From NCBI GenBank assembly GCA_944381495.1, contig CALWLJ010000004.1, positions 62,001 to 126,000 on the forward strand: a stretch of 64,000 nt of DNA, written 5' to 3'. This DNA comes from an uncultured Mediterraneibacter sp. (GTDB lineage Bacteria; Bacillota; Clostridia; Lachnospirales; Lachnospiraceae). Both the position numbers and the translations under genes were made by a program. The notes beneath the pieces are model-generated. The model did not search any database, was not told where the DNA came from, and worked only from the letters and a program-made list of their open reading frames with translations. Positions 45,964 through 54,368 of the stretch are shown here, one piece after another. Numbering within the stretch: position 1 is the stretch's first letter; every line of letters begins with the position of its first letter.

Positions 45964-46649
45964 TATCTGAAGCGGTACCCCACTCCTACTTCTGTGATGA
46001 TATGCTTCGGCTCTGACGGATTTTCCTCGATCTTTCTCCTGATGGTTGCCATAAACACCCGCAGTGTTCCCGGCTCCACGCCTTCTGCGCAGCCCCATAT
46101 CTCTTTCAGGATATAGTGATGGGTCAGCACCTTTCCCCGGTTGGCGATCAGCAGGAGCAGGATCCTGTACTCGATAGGGGTGAGATGGATCTCCTTTCCC
46201 CCCGCCTCTACTCTGCGGTTCTCATAGTCTACGAAGAGATCCTCTGACTTAAAAGATGATGGCTTCTCCGGCGGGCGGTTCTCCTGCTTGCGCAGAGCTG
46301 CCCGTATCCTGGCCAGGAGTTCCCCCATATAAAATGGTTTTGTTACATAGTCGTCCGCCCCTGCGTCAAGGGCACGGATCTTGTCTTCTTCTTCCAGTCT
46401 TGCAGACACAACGATCACAGGAGCAGCCGCTATCTCGCGAATGCTCCTGATCACGTCCATGCCGTCTCCGTCCGGCAGTCCCAGATCGAGGATCACCAGA
46501 TCCGGCCTGTTGGCGTAGAAAAGGCTGACTGCCTCCTTTACAGACCTGGCCACCTGAAAAGCATAATCCTCTTCTTTCAGGCTGACCGACAGAAAATGTA
46601 TGATATATTTATCGTCCTCCACGATGAGGATTGTCTTTTTTTCTTCCAT
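45963..46649 (-). CDS. kdpE: OmpR-family response regulator, KdpE-like
   Basis: A 228-residue regulator. The receiver domain has acidic residues near 10-11 (EDD), the phospho-acceptor Asp in VILDLGLPDGDG and the lysine in VTKPF. The winged-helix output domain includes LTPIEYRILLLL and GTLRVFMATIRRKIE. It is the last gene of the operon and pairs with the kinase 10 bp upstream. KdpE family members control kdpFABC in response to K+; no kdp pump is in the window, and the gene sits in a Ktr operon instead. Confidence 0.9.
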   Translation of the reverse strand: MEEKKTILIVEDDKYIIHFLSVSLKEEDYAFQVARSVKEAVSLFYANRPDLVILDLGLPDGDGMDVIRSIREIAAAPVIVVSARLEEEDKIRALDAGADDYVTKPFYMGELLARIRAALRKQENRPPEKPSSFKSEDLFVDYENRRVEAGGKEIHLTPIEYRILLLLIANRGKVLTHHYILKEIWGCAEGVEPGTLRVFMATIRRKIEENPSEPKHIITEVGVGYRFR

Positions 46650-46659
46650 AATGACTCTT

Positions 46660-48081
46660 TCATCCCGCTGTCTTCGCGTTCAGCCAGAACGTGAAGCGGG
46701 CGCCGCCCTCCAATCTGTTTTCGGCCCATATCTTTCCGCCGTGGGCTTCCACCACTTCCCGACATATAGCCAGTCCAAGTCCCATGCCATGCTTTTGATC
46801 GGGGCCTTTCCCGTTCATAGAAACAAATTCCTCGAAAATCTGCTGTTCTTTTCCCGGTTCGATCCCAGATCCGTCATCTTCCACTACCACATATGCTTTC
46901 TGATCCCGGCGGGAAAGACTGAGCCGGATCATACCGCCCTCTTTTGTATTTTTCATTGCATTATCCAGGAGATTGACGATCACTTGAACGATCAACCCTG
47001 CATCCACATCTGCCACCAGCAGTTCTTCGGGCATGACATTGCGAAATCTCCTGGATTCACGCAGGCCGGCAATATGTTTTTCCGCTTCATATATCAGATC
47101 TTCAATTACTTCCTGATCTTTCTCGATGAAGTCTCCTCCGCTCTCGATCCTGGTCATGCTGAGGATATTTTCCATAGTGCGGGTAAGCCACATGCTCTGC
47201 TCCCGGATATCCCGGACCAGCTTCTCCTTCTCAGAAGGATCTGTCTGGCGGCTTGCCAGAATCAGATCACAATCCCCTATGATCCCTGTCAGAGGAGTCC
47301 GGAAATCATGCGAAATACTGCGTAGCATACTGCTTTTCAGATGTTCCTGTTCTACCTGCAGCTTCGTCTTTTCCTGTTCAGCGTATATCAGCTCCCGGTC
47401 CAGGGCTATACCCATCTGTCCTGCTGCAGCCCGGATAAATATCTCCTGCTCCGCGCTCATTCCTTTATCAACGGTAAAAACTTTAAGTTCCCCGATCTGC
47501 TGCATTACTCCGCCGATGGGGAATGTAATATATCCGTTCTCTCCTGCCGGCTCATTCTCACCATTTAATCGCACAGCCGCATTGTACCCTGTATTTTCCC
47601 GGATATATTCAAGCCCCAGGGCTATGATCCGTTGTGTTCCCATAACATTGATGAACTTTTCCGACATCTCTGACATCCGTCTTGCCGCCCGCTCATTTTC
47701 CTCCGCTATGGCAAGCTGCCGCTGGAACCGTTCTGTCATTCCGGAAGAAATGCAAGAAACCACCAGAAAGAAAAACATAAGGACTACATCATCCGGGTTC
47801 ATGATCGCAAATGTATGAACCGGGACGGTAAAAAAGTAATTGAACATCAGAACACTGATCACAGCTCCCGCGATTCCATACTCGTATCCAGACGTCAACG
47901 CCCCGATAAGGAGGATTCCGATGAGAAACACCATCAGGATATTTTCCTTCATCACTCCCGCACCATGAAGATAGAAACAGACCAGGGCTGCTGCTGACAG
48001 AATGAGTATGGTACGGATAACACATGCCAGCCGTTCACTTTTCAGTACTTTCATTATCTGTCTCTTCGCCTTCTCATTCAT
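46660..48081 (-). CDS. kdpD: Sensor histidine kinase, KdpD C-terminal type (no N-terminal KdpD/USP domains)
   Basis: A 473-residue kinase. Four transmembrane helices (DUF4118-like, about 20-110) come first, then a GAF-like region, a H-box (SISHDFRTPL), an N-box (NLLDNAMKNT) and G-boxes (VEDDGSGI, GMGLGLAICREVVEAHGGKI). Full KdpD has about 400 extra N-terminal residues (KdpD and UspA-like domains) that are absent here. ATG at 48081 has AGAGGT close by and GGAGG at 12 bases; ATG at 48102 is an alternative. It presumably senses K+ or turgor and phosphorylates the adjacent KdpE-like regulator. Confidence 0.88.
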   Translation of the reverse strand: MNEKAKRQIMKVLKSERLACVIRTILILSAAALVCFYLHGAGVMKENILMVFLIGILLIGALTSGYEYGIAGAVISVLMFNYFFTVPVHTFAIMNPDDVVLMFFFLVVSCISSGMTERFQRQLAIAEENERAARRMSEMSEKFINVMGTQRIIALGLEYIRENTGYNAAVRLNGENEPAGENGYITFPIGGVMQQIGELKVFTVDKGMSAEQEIFIRAAAGQMGIALDRELIYAEQEKTKLQVEQEHLKSSMLRSISHDFRTPLTGIIGDCDLILASRQTDPSEKEKLVRDIREQSMWLTRTMENILSMTRIESGGDFIEKDQEVIEDLIYEAEKHIAGLRESRRFRNVMPEELLVADVDAGLIVQVIVNLLDNAMKNTKEGGMIRLSLSRRDQKAYVVVEDDGSGIEPGKEQQIFEEFVSMNGKGPDQKHGMGLGLAICREVVEAHGGKIWAENRLEGGARFTFWLNAKTAG

Positions 48082-48190
48082 GACCTCTGTCTTCCTCCGC
48101 ATGGATTACTTCTTACATACTCTCCCTTTTATATTCTTCCGCCTGCAGGCTTTCGTATCGGATCTGTTCTTTCCCGCCAATCTTACCACG

Positions 48191-48844
48191 TCAGTTCATA
48201 TTTGCCAAGATACGGTCGATATCCTTTTTCATTCCCACGATCATCAGATGGTCCTCGGCCTCAAGGATCCGGTCCGGATGGGGCAGGAACTGGAGATGAC
48301 CGTTCACCTTAATCCCCAGGATACTTACGTGATACCGTGAGCGGATGGCCAGCTGGCCGATACTCTTGCCCACCCAGCCATGCATGGGCGGGATCTCAAG
48401 GATCGAATATCCCTCAGCCATTTCAATATAGTCGAACACCTTGTTGCTTCCATACTTGACTGCGATCCTTTCTGCCACATCCCGTTCCGGGTAAATGACC
48501 TCATCCGCGCCGTTGCGCAGAAGGAACTTTGCCTGGATATCCCGGTTGGCCTTGCTGATCACATATTTTGCGCCCAGCTCTTTCAAAAGACTTGTGATCT
48601 CCAGACTGTTCTGGAAATCCGAGCCGATACACACGATACAGATATCGAAGTTTCCTACGCCAAGACTGCGCAGCACCTCCTCTTTTGTACAGTCTCCCAC
48701 CTTCGCCATCATGGCAACAGGAAGCAGATCCTGCATGGCATCCTCATTGCGGTCCACGATCATCACTTCATTTCCAAGGCGGGCCATATTCATACAGAGG
48801 TGATGTCCCAGCCTTCCCATTCCTATGATCAGAATTGATTTCAT
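48191..48844 (-). CDS. ktrA: Ktr potassium uptake regulatory subunit (RCK)
   Basis: A 217-residue single-RCK protein: Rossmann motif GMGRLG (8-13), TrkA-N fold with VDRNEDAMQDL and IVCIGSDFQNSLEIT, then a TrkA-C domain (SILEIPPMHGWVGKSIGQL). This half-size form is the KtrA/KtrC type, distinct from the double TrkA at 1177-2535. It gates KtrB by binding ATP/ADP. It lies 36 bp after ktrB. Confidence 0.93.
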   Translation of the reverse strand: MKSILIIGMGRLGHHLCMNMARLGNEVMIVDRNEDAMQDLLPVAMMAKVGDCTKEEVLRSLGVGNFDICIVCIGSDFQNSLEITSLLKELGAKYVISKANRDIQAKFLLRNGADEVIYPERDVAERIAVKYGSNKVFDYIEMAEGYSILEIPPMHGWVGKSIGQLAIRSRYHVSILGIKVNGHLQFLPHPDRILEAEDHLMIVGMKKDIDRILANMN

Positions 48845-48880
48845 AATGCTTAATCTCCTTTTTATTTCTTGTCTCTTGAT

Positions 48881-50224
48881 CTATCCAATCATGACCTGTT
48901 CCTCGGGAAGCTTCACCGGCGGCTCAACCTTATGTCCCTTAAGAGACAGGGCGAATGTAAAGCTTCCCACTCTTCCGCAGAACATCAGAAAGATAAGAAC
49001 CAGCCGTGATACTGTACCCAGATCTCTCGTAATACCGGCAGACATACCCACGGTTCCCATGGCCGAGGCCACTTCAAACATTACATCTGTCACATCAATA
49101 GACGATGCTGTCACAATGATCAACACAGCCGTCACACACAGCATGAGATTGATACACAGGACCGTACACGCCTTCTTCACAGCATCCTCGCCCACTCTTC
49201 TGCCAAACATACTGCACTCCTTTTTCTGGAACAAGCCGGCGGCGGCAGATGCAAAGAGAACCACAGCTGTAGTTGTCTTGATACCGCCTGCAGTAGACCC
49301 GGGGCTGCCCCCGATGAACATCAGAATGATAGTAAGCAGCTTGCTGCTGTCTGTCAGCGCCGCCGTATCAACTGTATTAAATCCCGCTGTCCTGGCTGTT
49401 ACCGACCCGAACAGGGAACAGAGGATCTGTTCGTCCAGTGGCCTTCCCACCAGCGTATTGTTATACTCAAATACGTACAGCAGCGCAGCCCCGCCGAATA
49501 TCAGAATCAGTGTCATCAGTATGGTGATCTTGGTATGCAGCTTCCACCGCCTGATATGCAGACCGTTCTCAGCCAGGTCACTCCAGATGAAGAATCCGAT
49601 ACCGCCGATGATAATAAGCAGCATGATCACCATATTTACAACCCAGTCCCCGGAGTAACCTGTAAGGGAAACATATGCCCCGTCCTTTCCCATGAGATCA
49701 AATCCGGCGTTACAGAACGCGGATATGGAATGGAAAATCCCGTAATATACTGCCTGGCCCGGTTCCATTGTCTGGCTGAAACGGAGTGCCAGGATCACTG
49801 CCCCGGTTCCTTCAAATATAGCCGTCCCTATGATGATCTTCTTCGCCAGGCGGACCACGCCGCCGGTCTGCATGAAGTTCACACTCTCCTGCAGGGTGCC
49901 TCTGACCCACAGTCCGATCTTCTTGCGTAGGACAATGGCAAAGAACACTCCGATCGTCATAAATCCCAGTCCCCCGATCTGGATCAGGAAGAGGATCACA
50001 CACTGGCCGAAGGTAGACCAGTACTGATATGTATCTGCGATCACAAGACCTGTCACACAGGAAGAGGACACCGCCGTGAACAGAGCATTCACCGGCGGTG
50101 TCACCACACCTGCCCTGGTGGATATGGGAAGCATCAGGAGCAGCGTCCCTATCACCTCCACCATGCAGAACCCGATCAATATCATCTGCGTCTGAGTCAG
50201 GCGCCTTAACCATCTCTTTATCAT
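48881..50224 (-). CDS. ktrB: Ktr potassium uptake channel subunit
   Basis: A 447-residue membrane protein with four pore-loop repeats: VSSSCVTGL, SISAFCNAGFD, SVTARTAGFNTVD and SAMGTVGMSAG. The third and second carry the conserved selectivity glycine. It is a K+ (probably Na+-dependent) translocating dimer. Its start overlaps the stop of the upstream gene by 4 bases (ATGA), so the two are translationally coupled. It is paralogous to but clearly different from the TrkH at the left edge. Confidence 0.93.
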   Translation of the reverse strand: MIKRWLRRLTQTQMILIGFCMVEVIGTLLLMLPISTRAGVVTPPVNALFTAVSSSCVTGLVIADTYQYWSTFGQCVILFLIQIGGLGFMTIGVFFAIVLRKKIGLWVRGTLQESVNFMQTGGVVRLAKKIIIGTAIFEGTGAVILALRFSQTMEPGQAVYYGIFHSISAFCNAGFDLMGKDGAYVSLTGYSGDWVVNMVIMLLIIIGGIGFFIWSDLAENGLHIRRWKLHTKITILMTLILIFGGAALLYVFEYNNTLVGRPLDEQILCSLFGSVTARTAGFNTVDTAALTDSSKLLTIILMFIGGSPGSTAGGIKTTTAVVLFASAAAGLFQKKECSMFGRRVGEDAVKKACTVLCINLMLCVTAVLIIVTASSIDVTDVMFEVASAMGTVGMSAGITRDLGTVSRLVLIFLMFCGRVGSFTFALSLKGHKVEPPVKLPEEQVMIG

Positions 50225-50700
50225 GCTGCGCCCACCTCGTGTTCCAGTGTGATCAGTTCCATTCTCTGGAGCAGTTCCTCTCTCCCCGCAAAGGCTACCG
50301 CCCCTGCCTGCCTGTAGAATTTCCTAACCGCCCGCTCATTGCAGACACTGTACAATTCCGCTTTCCGGCAGTTCTTCCGGATCAGGTTGCACATGGACAG
50401 GTTATCCACATCAGACGAACTGACCGCCACAAAATACCGGATATCCTTCCACGCCTCCTCCAGATGAACATCCCTGGTGAAAGAAACCTGGAATCCCGCG
50501 TTTGTAAACCATTTCTTCAGTTCCGGTTCCTCCCGTTCTCCGAAGATCACTACATAATCCTTTTTCTTTTCTTCTTTTTCCATCTTTACATTAACATTAC
50601 TGCTCATAAAACCGTCCAGCCTCCGCATGACATAGAATCCATACAGGAAACCACCCGCTGCCACTATTGCCAGTAAGAAATCTGTCAACATATCGATCAC
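50221..50700 (-). CDS. Membrane-anchored protein with degenerate RCK-like domain, coupled to ktrB
   Basis: A 159-residue protein I do not recognise as a named family. One N-terminal helix (DFLLAIVAAGGFLYGFYVM) is followed by a charged linker (residues 35-46). A globular part of about 110 residues begins YVVIFGEREEPELKKWF and continues AVSSSDVDNLSMCNLIRKNCRKAELYSV. Its strand/helix pattern and SSDVDNLSMC recall a TrkA-N (RCK) domain in which the dinucleotide glycine motif is lost (FGEREE). It is the first gene of the Ktr/KdpDE-like operon and overlaps ktrB by 4 bases. AGGAGG precedes the ATG. A channel accessory or redox/ligand sensor is a reasonable guess only. Confidence 0.75.
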   Translation of the reverse strand: MIDMLTDFLLAIVAAGGFLYGFYVMRRLDGFMSSNVNVKMEKEEKKKDYVVIFGEREEPELKKWFTNAGFQVSFTRDVHLEEAWKDIRYFVAVSSSDVDNLSMCNLIRKNCRKAELYSVCNERAVRKFYRQAGAVAFAGREELLQRMELITLEHEVGAA

Positions 50701-50812
50701 CCTCCTGTCTTTTAATTTCCGGGTTTCTTTCCTTTCCTGTCTATATCATATTCCATTTTTCATTAAGACAGTGATAATATTGCCCCTGCCTGTGTTCAGA
50801 TTCTGTTTAGAC

Positions 50813-51345
50813 GGATATTGAAAAATCAGTCTTTCGAGTATAGATAAAGGGCCGTCCGGGGACAGGGCGTCACATCGCAGGACACGCTCCGCTCTACCTC
50901 AAAGATTCGAATGGATGTAACGTCAGGAGCAAATGTTCGTGCACAGGCACTCCATTTACACCTGCCTAACATCCAGAACGAATGCTTTTCGGAACGCTCC
51001 CGCGAAATGTCCTGCTCACGTGACGCCCTGTCCCCGGACTCACTTTATCTAAGACGGAAGACCGGCTTTTTCAGATGGCATCCCAGTCAGGTATGTACCG
51101 GCAGCTGCATCCGCTCGGATGCTCCCCGAAAAAGAATATCTTTGACCATAAGAAAAACCTCCGATATGAATAGAAAATCACTGATCTGAACACACAGCAC
51201 GAATACAGGTGTTGCGGACGGCGAATTAGAGCGAAGCGTCCTGAGCCGGGAGTAACACCTGCACTCGTGCGTCTGCACAGTCGATTATAATTTTCTATCC
51301 ATATCAGAGGTTTTCATTGTGTCAAAGACCGATTTTTCTACATCC
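50813..51345. repeat. Nested-hairpin element, family 2, copy B (longer)
   Basis: A 533 bp element whose reverse complement matches copy A at 45594-45963 along that copy's whole length, with perhaps 95% identity by eye, plus an extra segment (about 50847-51008) that copy A lacks. The extra segment completes a second long hairpin: GACAGGGCGTCAC near the left end pairs with GTGACGCCCTGTC near 51020. Terminal inverted repeats resemble GGATGTTGAAAAATCAGTC at both ends. Its right end overlaps the putP stop codon. No transposase or meaningful ORF is present. Confidence 0.85.
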
Positions 51346-52888
51346 TCTGCACTGCTTCGAATTCCTTCTGTATCTCTTCTGATGGCTCCGGTGTCAGCAG
51401 GGACACCACTACGATGCAGATACAGGAGAAGATAAACGCTGGAAGGAGCTCATAAATATCCCATACTCCGCCAAGAGGACGCACGAGAAGATTCCATACG
51501 AATACCATACCTGCGCCGCCTATCATTCCTGCGATGGCTCCTGCTCGGGTGGTCCGCTTCCAGAACAAGCTGAAAAGCATCAGGGGCCCGAAGGTAGCGC
51601 CGAACCCTGCCCAGGCAAAACTTACAATTGTAAAGATCACGCTGTTCTCATCCAGGGCAATGATAATTGCCACCACCGCAATAGCCAGAAGAGTGATCCT
51701 GGAAATGTTAAGCACTTCCCGGTCTGTCGCTTTCTTACGGAACAGTCCCTGGTAGATATTCTTGGCGAAGGCGGATGCGGCGATCAGCAGATAAGAATCA
51801 GAGGAACTGATGGTAGCTGCCAGGATACCTGCCATAACGAATCCCGCAATCAACGGAGGGAGCAGGTTCGTTGCCAGAAGGATGAACACGTTCTCCGCAT
51901 CAGATGATGTGGTCAGCGCCGTCGGGTAGAGAGCCCGTCCCATCACTCCGATGAATACTGCGATCGTAAGGGAAATCAGCACCCATACCGTAGCGATCCG
52001 GCGGGACCGTTTCAGCTCATCTTCGTGGCGGATCGCCATAAATCTTAAGAGCACCTGGGGTACTCCGAAATATCCCAGTCCCCATGCAAGCATGGATACA
52101 ATAGAGAGGATGCCATAGGGAGCCGCTTCTCCGAACAGAGGCACTCCATTTGCAGCCTGCTGTACCCCGTCTACAGTCTCCGGTGTTGCCATGCCGAAAA
52201 ATTCAAGGAATCCCGGTATATCCTTCACATTATCAACAACTGCGCCAAGTCCTCCTGCTGATACAGTACCAACCACAACAATAACGCCCAGAGCCACGAT
52301 CATGACGATAGCCTGCATGAAGTCCGACGCACTCTCTGCCAGAAATCCTCCTATGATCGTATAGATCAGGACGAACACAGCGCCTACGATCATCATGGGG
52401 ATGTAGGGCATGTCAAACAGTGTGGAAAACAGCTTGCCGCATGTCACGAGACAGCTTGCTGCGTAAACGGTGAAGAAGATCAGGATAAACACTGCCGCGA
52501 TGGTCATGATCACCTTCTTCTTCTCATGAAAACGGTTGGAAAAATATTCCGGAAGGGTAATGGCATTTCCAGCCTTCTCACTGTAGCGGCGAAGCCGCTT
52601 GGAAACAATCAGCCAGTTAATATATGTACCGGCTGCCAATCCGATCGCTGTCCATGCTGCATCTGCGATCCCGCACCAGTAAGCCACTCCCGGCAGTCCC
52701 ATGAGCAGCCATCCTGACATGTCGGACGCCTCGGCGCTCATAGCTGTCACCCAGGGTCCCAGACTCCTGCCGCCGAGGAAATACGCGTCTGAACTCGCAT
52801 TTGCCTTCCTGGCAAAAGTTACACCAATGATGATCACCGCAGCCATATAGATGACCATGGCAATCAGAATCTGAATTGTATCTCCCAT
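51338..52888 (-). CDS. putP: Sodium/proline symporter
   Basis: A 516-residue SSS-family transporter of about 13 helices. PutP-type features include YFLGGRSLGPWVTAMSAEASDMSGWLLMGLPG, AASCLVTCGKLF and AILAATISSSDSYLL. It imports proline with Na+, for osmoprotection or as a carbon/nitrogen source. ATG at 52888 has AAAGG upstream. The last codons, ATG-TAG, lie inside the terminal inverted repeat of the downstream element, so the element supplies the stop codon. It has its own promoter and a leader hairpin. Confidence 0.92.
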   Translation of the reverse strand: MGDTIQILIAMVIYMAAVIIIGVTFARKANASSDAYFLGGRSLGPWVTAMSAEASDMSGWLLMGLPGVAYWCGIADAAWTAIGLAAGTYINWLIVSKRLRRYSEKAGNAITLPEYFSNRFHEKKKVIMTIAAVFILIFFTVYAASCLVTCGKLFSTLFDMPYIPMMIVGAVFVLIYTIIGGFLAESASDFMQAIVMIVALGVIVVVGTVSAGGLGAVVDNVKDIPGFLEFFGMATPETVDGVQQAANGVPLFGEAAPYGILSIVSMLAWGLGYFGVPQVLLRFMAIRHEDELKRSRRIATVWVLISLTIAVFIGVMGRALYPTALTTSSDAENVFILLATNLLPPLIAGFVMAGILAATISSSDSYLLIAASAFAKNIYQGLFRKKATDREVLNISRITLLAIAVVAIIIALDENSVIFTIVSFAWAGFGATFGPLMLFSLFWKRTTRAGAIAGMIGGAGMVFVWNLLVRPLGGVWDIYELLPAFIFSCICIVVVSLLTPEPSEEIQKEFEAVQRM

Positions 52889-52948
52889 TCCATATGTCCT
52901 TTCTGTATTCCGCGCCGAATCATCAGCACGTTTCTCTTATCATGAAAA

Positions 52949-52983
52949 GAGGAACGGCCTGCATCCAAAGGCAGACTGTTCCT
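52949..52983 (-). promoter_or_regulatory. Hairpin in the putP leader, possible attenuator
   Basis: AGGAACAG-TCTGCC pairs with GGCAGGC-GTTCCT-type sequence (minus strand), then CTCTTTTC follows. It lies after the putP promoter and about 60 bases before the ATG. It might attenuate transcription, or end the upstream transcript. Confidence 0.45.
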
Positions 52984-53003
52984 CCTGACACAATATAGAA
53001 TCA

Positions 53004-53032
53004 ATTATAAACAAAATAGGGGGTTTTTGCAA
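53004..53032 (-). promoter_or_regulatory. putP promoter
   Basis: Minus strand: TTGCAA, 17-base spacer, TATAAT, giving a leader of about 110 bases before the putP ATG. Confidence 0.7.
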
Positions 53033-53106
53033 CTTTCTTTTGTATTTCCACTGTTCCCTGACTCCCTTATTCCGCTCACTTTATCTGCCGGATGTACAAA
53101 TTCTTC

Positions 53107-53664
53107 TTAATGTACTACCGAATTGCACCCGACGGTTTCTTCATCTGACCAGCCGCTGTACGAGCCGTCCCCGGTGACAGAACGAATCTGTACTGTAGCG
53201 CCGTTGACACATCCGTCTATAAAATCATCATGATCCTTATACGCGAACAGAGATGTGGAGGTTTTCGTGTATGTTTTAGAAGTTCCGTCCTTCTTCGTCA
53301 CTTTAATTTCATAGGAATCAGCACCTTCCACCTCATTCCAACGCACCTGGAGCCGTGCCCTGTTAAAGAATGATGACCCGTGGTAATAGACTGCCTGTGT
53401 AATCTCAGGAGCCTGCACCAGCTCAATCTCTGACAGGCTTTCCGTCAGAATGCTTTGATCGATCGTGATCTTCGGGATCTTTGGTACCCAGGACGTATCC
53501 ATTCGGGGAGTTACAGCAAAGACTTGTGTGCCTGTTCCCATGATCATAACCCCTGCGAGAAGCATCCCTGCGATTTTTTTCGTTTTCATCCGTTTAGTAC
53601 TTATTACTGCCGCTGCTGTTCCTGCTGCCTCTGTAACTTTTATAGCTATTTTTCTGTTTACCAT
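53107..53664 (-). CDS. Secreted protein of unknown function with Fn3-like domain
   Basis: A 185-residue protein. There is a Sec signal peptide around KKIAGMLLAGVMIMGTGTQVFA, then a mature domain from about 50. The segment LQVRWNEVEGADSYEIKVTKKDG...ATVQIRSVTGDGSYSGWSDEETV is the pattern of a fibronectin type III-like fold. Two methionine starts are possible: ATG at 53664 (AAGGAG upstream) and an internal ATG at 53589 that would give a standard signal peptide. No LPxTG or lipobox was seen. It has its own promoter and a neighbouring operator candidate. Role unknown. Confidence 0.75.
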   Translation of the reverse strand: MVNRKIAIKVTEAAGTAAAVISTKRMKTKKIAGMLLAGVMIMGTGTQVFAVTPRMDTSWVPKIPKITIDQSILTESLSEIELVQAPEITQAVYYHGSSFFNRARLQVRWNEVEGADSYEIKVTKKDGTSKTYTKTSTSLFAYKDHDDFIDGCVNGATVQIRSVTGDGSYSGWSDEETVGCNSVVH

Positions 53665-53817
53665 TTCTCTTCTTCTCCTTAATGGAATATATTCATCAAA
53701 ACTGGAATCTCGGGCGATAGTGCCATGAACAAAGAGATGCGCATCTCGTTACTGGGATATTCCTTTCCGGACATTGGAATTTTCAGATATATATGTCCTT
53801 GATTTTGACGTAATTGA

Positions 53818-53846
53818 ATTATAACATTACACATAAAATAATGCAA
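53818..53846 (-). promoter_or_regulatory. Promoter of the secreted-protein gene
   Basis: Minus strand: TTGCAT, 17-base spacer, TATAAT, about 155 bases before the ATG. The long leader shows no recognised riboswitch. Confidence 0.6.
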
Positions 53847-53870
53847 GCTTTTTTGAAATATATGTGTAAT
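53826..53870. promoter_or_regulatory. Spaced inverted repeat over the promoter, candidate operator
   Basis: ATTACACATA (53826-53835) and TATGTGTAAT (53861-53870) are perfect complements 25 bp apart and surround the -35 box. This would suit a repressor, but no regulator gene is adjacent. Confidence 0.45.
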
Positions 53871-53877
53871 TATAAAT

Positions 53878-54336
53878 TCAAGACTCGTTCATATACTTTG
53901 TAAGGCGCCGTCGTGTCTCTTTCACCTTTCCCGGATCCGTGCCTCCCGAGTTGATCCCGATCACCACATCCTCTGTCATGATCACAGAGGGGAAGTAGAA
54001 GTCGCAGAGGCTCTTATCATCAGCGGTATTCACAGGAATTTCCTGTTCTCTGCAGATTTTCCATATATTCCGGTTCAGCTCTCTGTCATCTGTAGCAGCA
54101 AGTACAATGTCCGCTCCGCAGATGTCTTCAGGGCAGTACTCTCTCTGACAGATCCGGATCCTGCCCCGGCGCTCCAGTTCTATCAACTCTTCCTCCAGCC
54201 TTGGAGCGGTAACCAGGATCTCCGGGCCGAACATAAGCAGTGTTTTTACCCGGCGCAAAGCGATCCTGCCGCCCCCGACGACAAGCACTTTCTTCCCTGA
54301 TATATCAACAAACATGGGGAAATACGGCTTTTCCAT
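53878..54336 (-). CDS. Precorrin-2 dehydrogenase / sirohydrochlorin ferrochelatase-like protein
   Basis: A 152-residue Met8p/SirC-like protein, the NAD-binding part of siroheme synthase without a methyltransferase domain. The Rossmann motif VLVVGGGRIALRRVKTLL is near residue 19, followed by DIVLAATDDRELNRNI, NTADDKSLCDFYFPSV and INSGGTDPGKV. It oxidises precorrin-2 toward sirohydrochlorin (and may chelate iron or cobalt). ATG at 54336 has GAGGAG upstream; the earlier ATG has no ribosome site. It ends the corrinoid gene group after cbiC. Confidence 0.9.
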   Translation of the reverse strand: MEKPYFPMFVDISGKKVLVVGGGRIALRRVKTLLMFGPEILVTAPRLEEELIELERRGRIRICQREYCPEDICGADIVLAATDDRELNRNIWKICREQEIPVNTADDKSLCDFYFPSVIMTEDVVIGINSGGTDPGKVKETRRRLTKYMNES

Positions 54337-54368
54337 CTCTTTCTCCTCTCCGTCTGCCCTTTCATGCA

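Noticed and set aside
45963-48081. Full KdpDE/KdpFABC locus
   Set aside because: No kdpFABC genes are present; only KdpDE-like regulators accompany KtrAB.
51087-51278. Repeated hairpins considered as a CRISPR-like array
   Set aside because: There are only two copies, no regular spacing or spacers, and no cas genes.
45594-51345. Classic composite transposon
   Set aside because: No transposase or integrase gene lies in or between the repeats, and no clear target duplication was found. Only the paired-element arrangement is supported.
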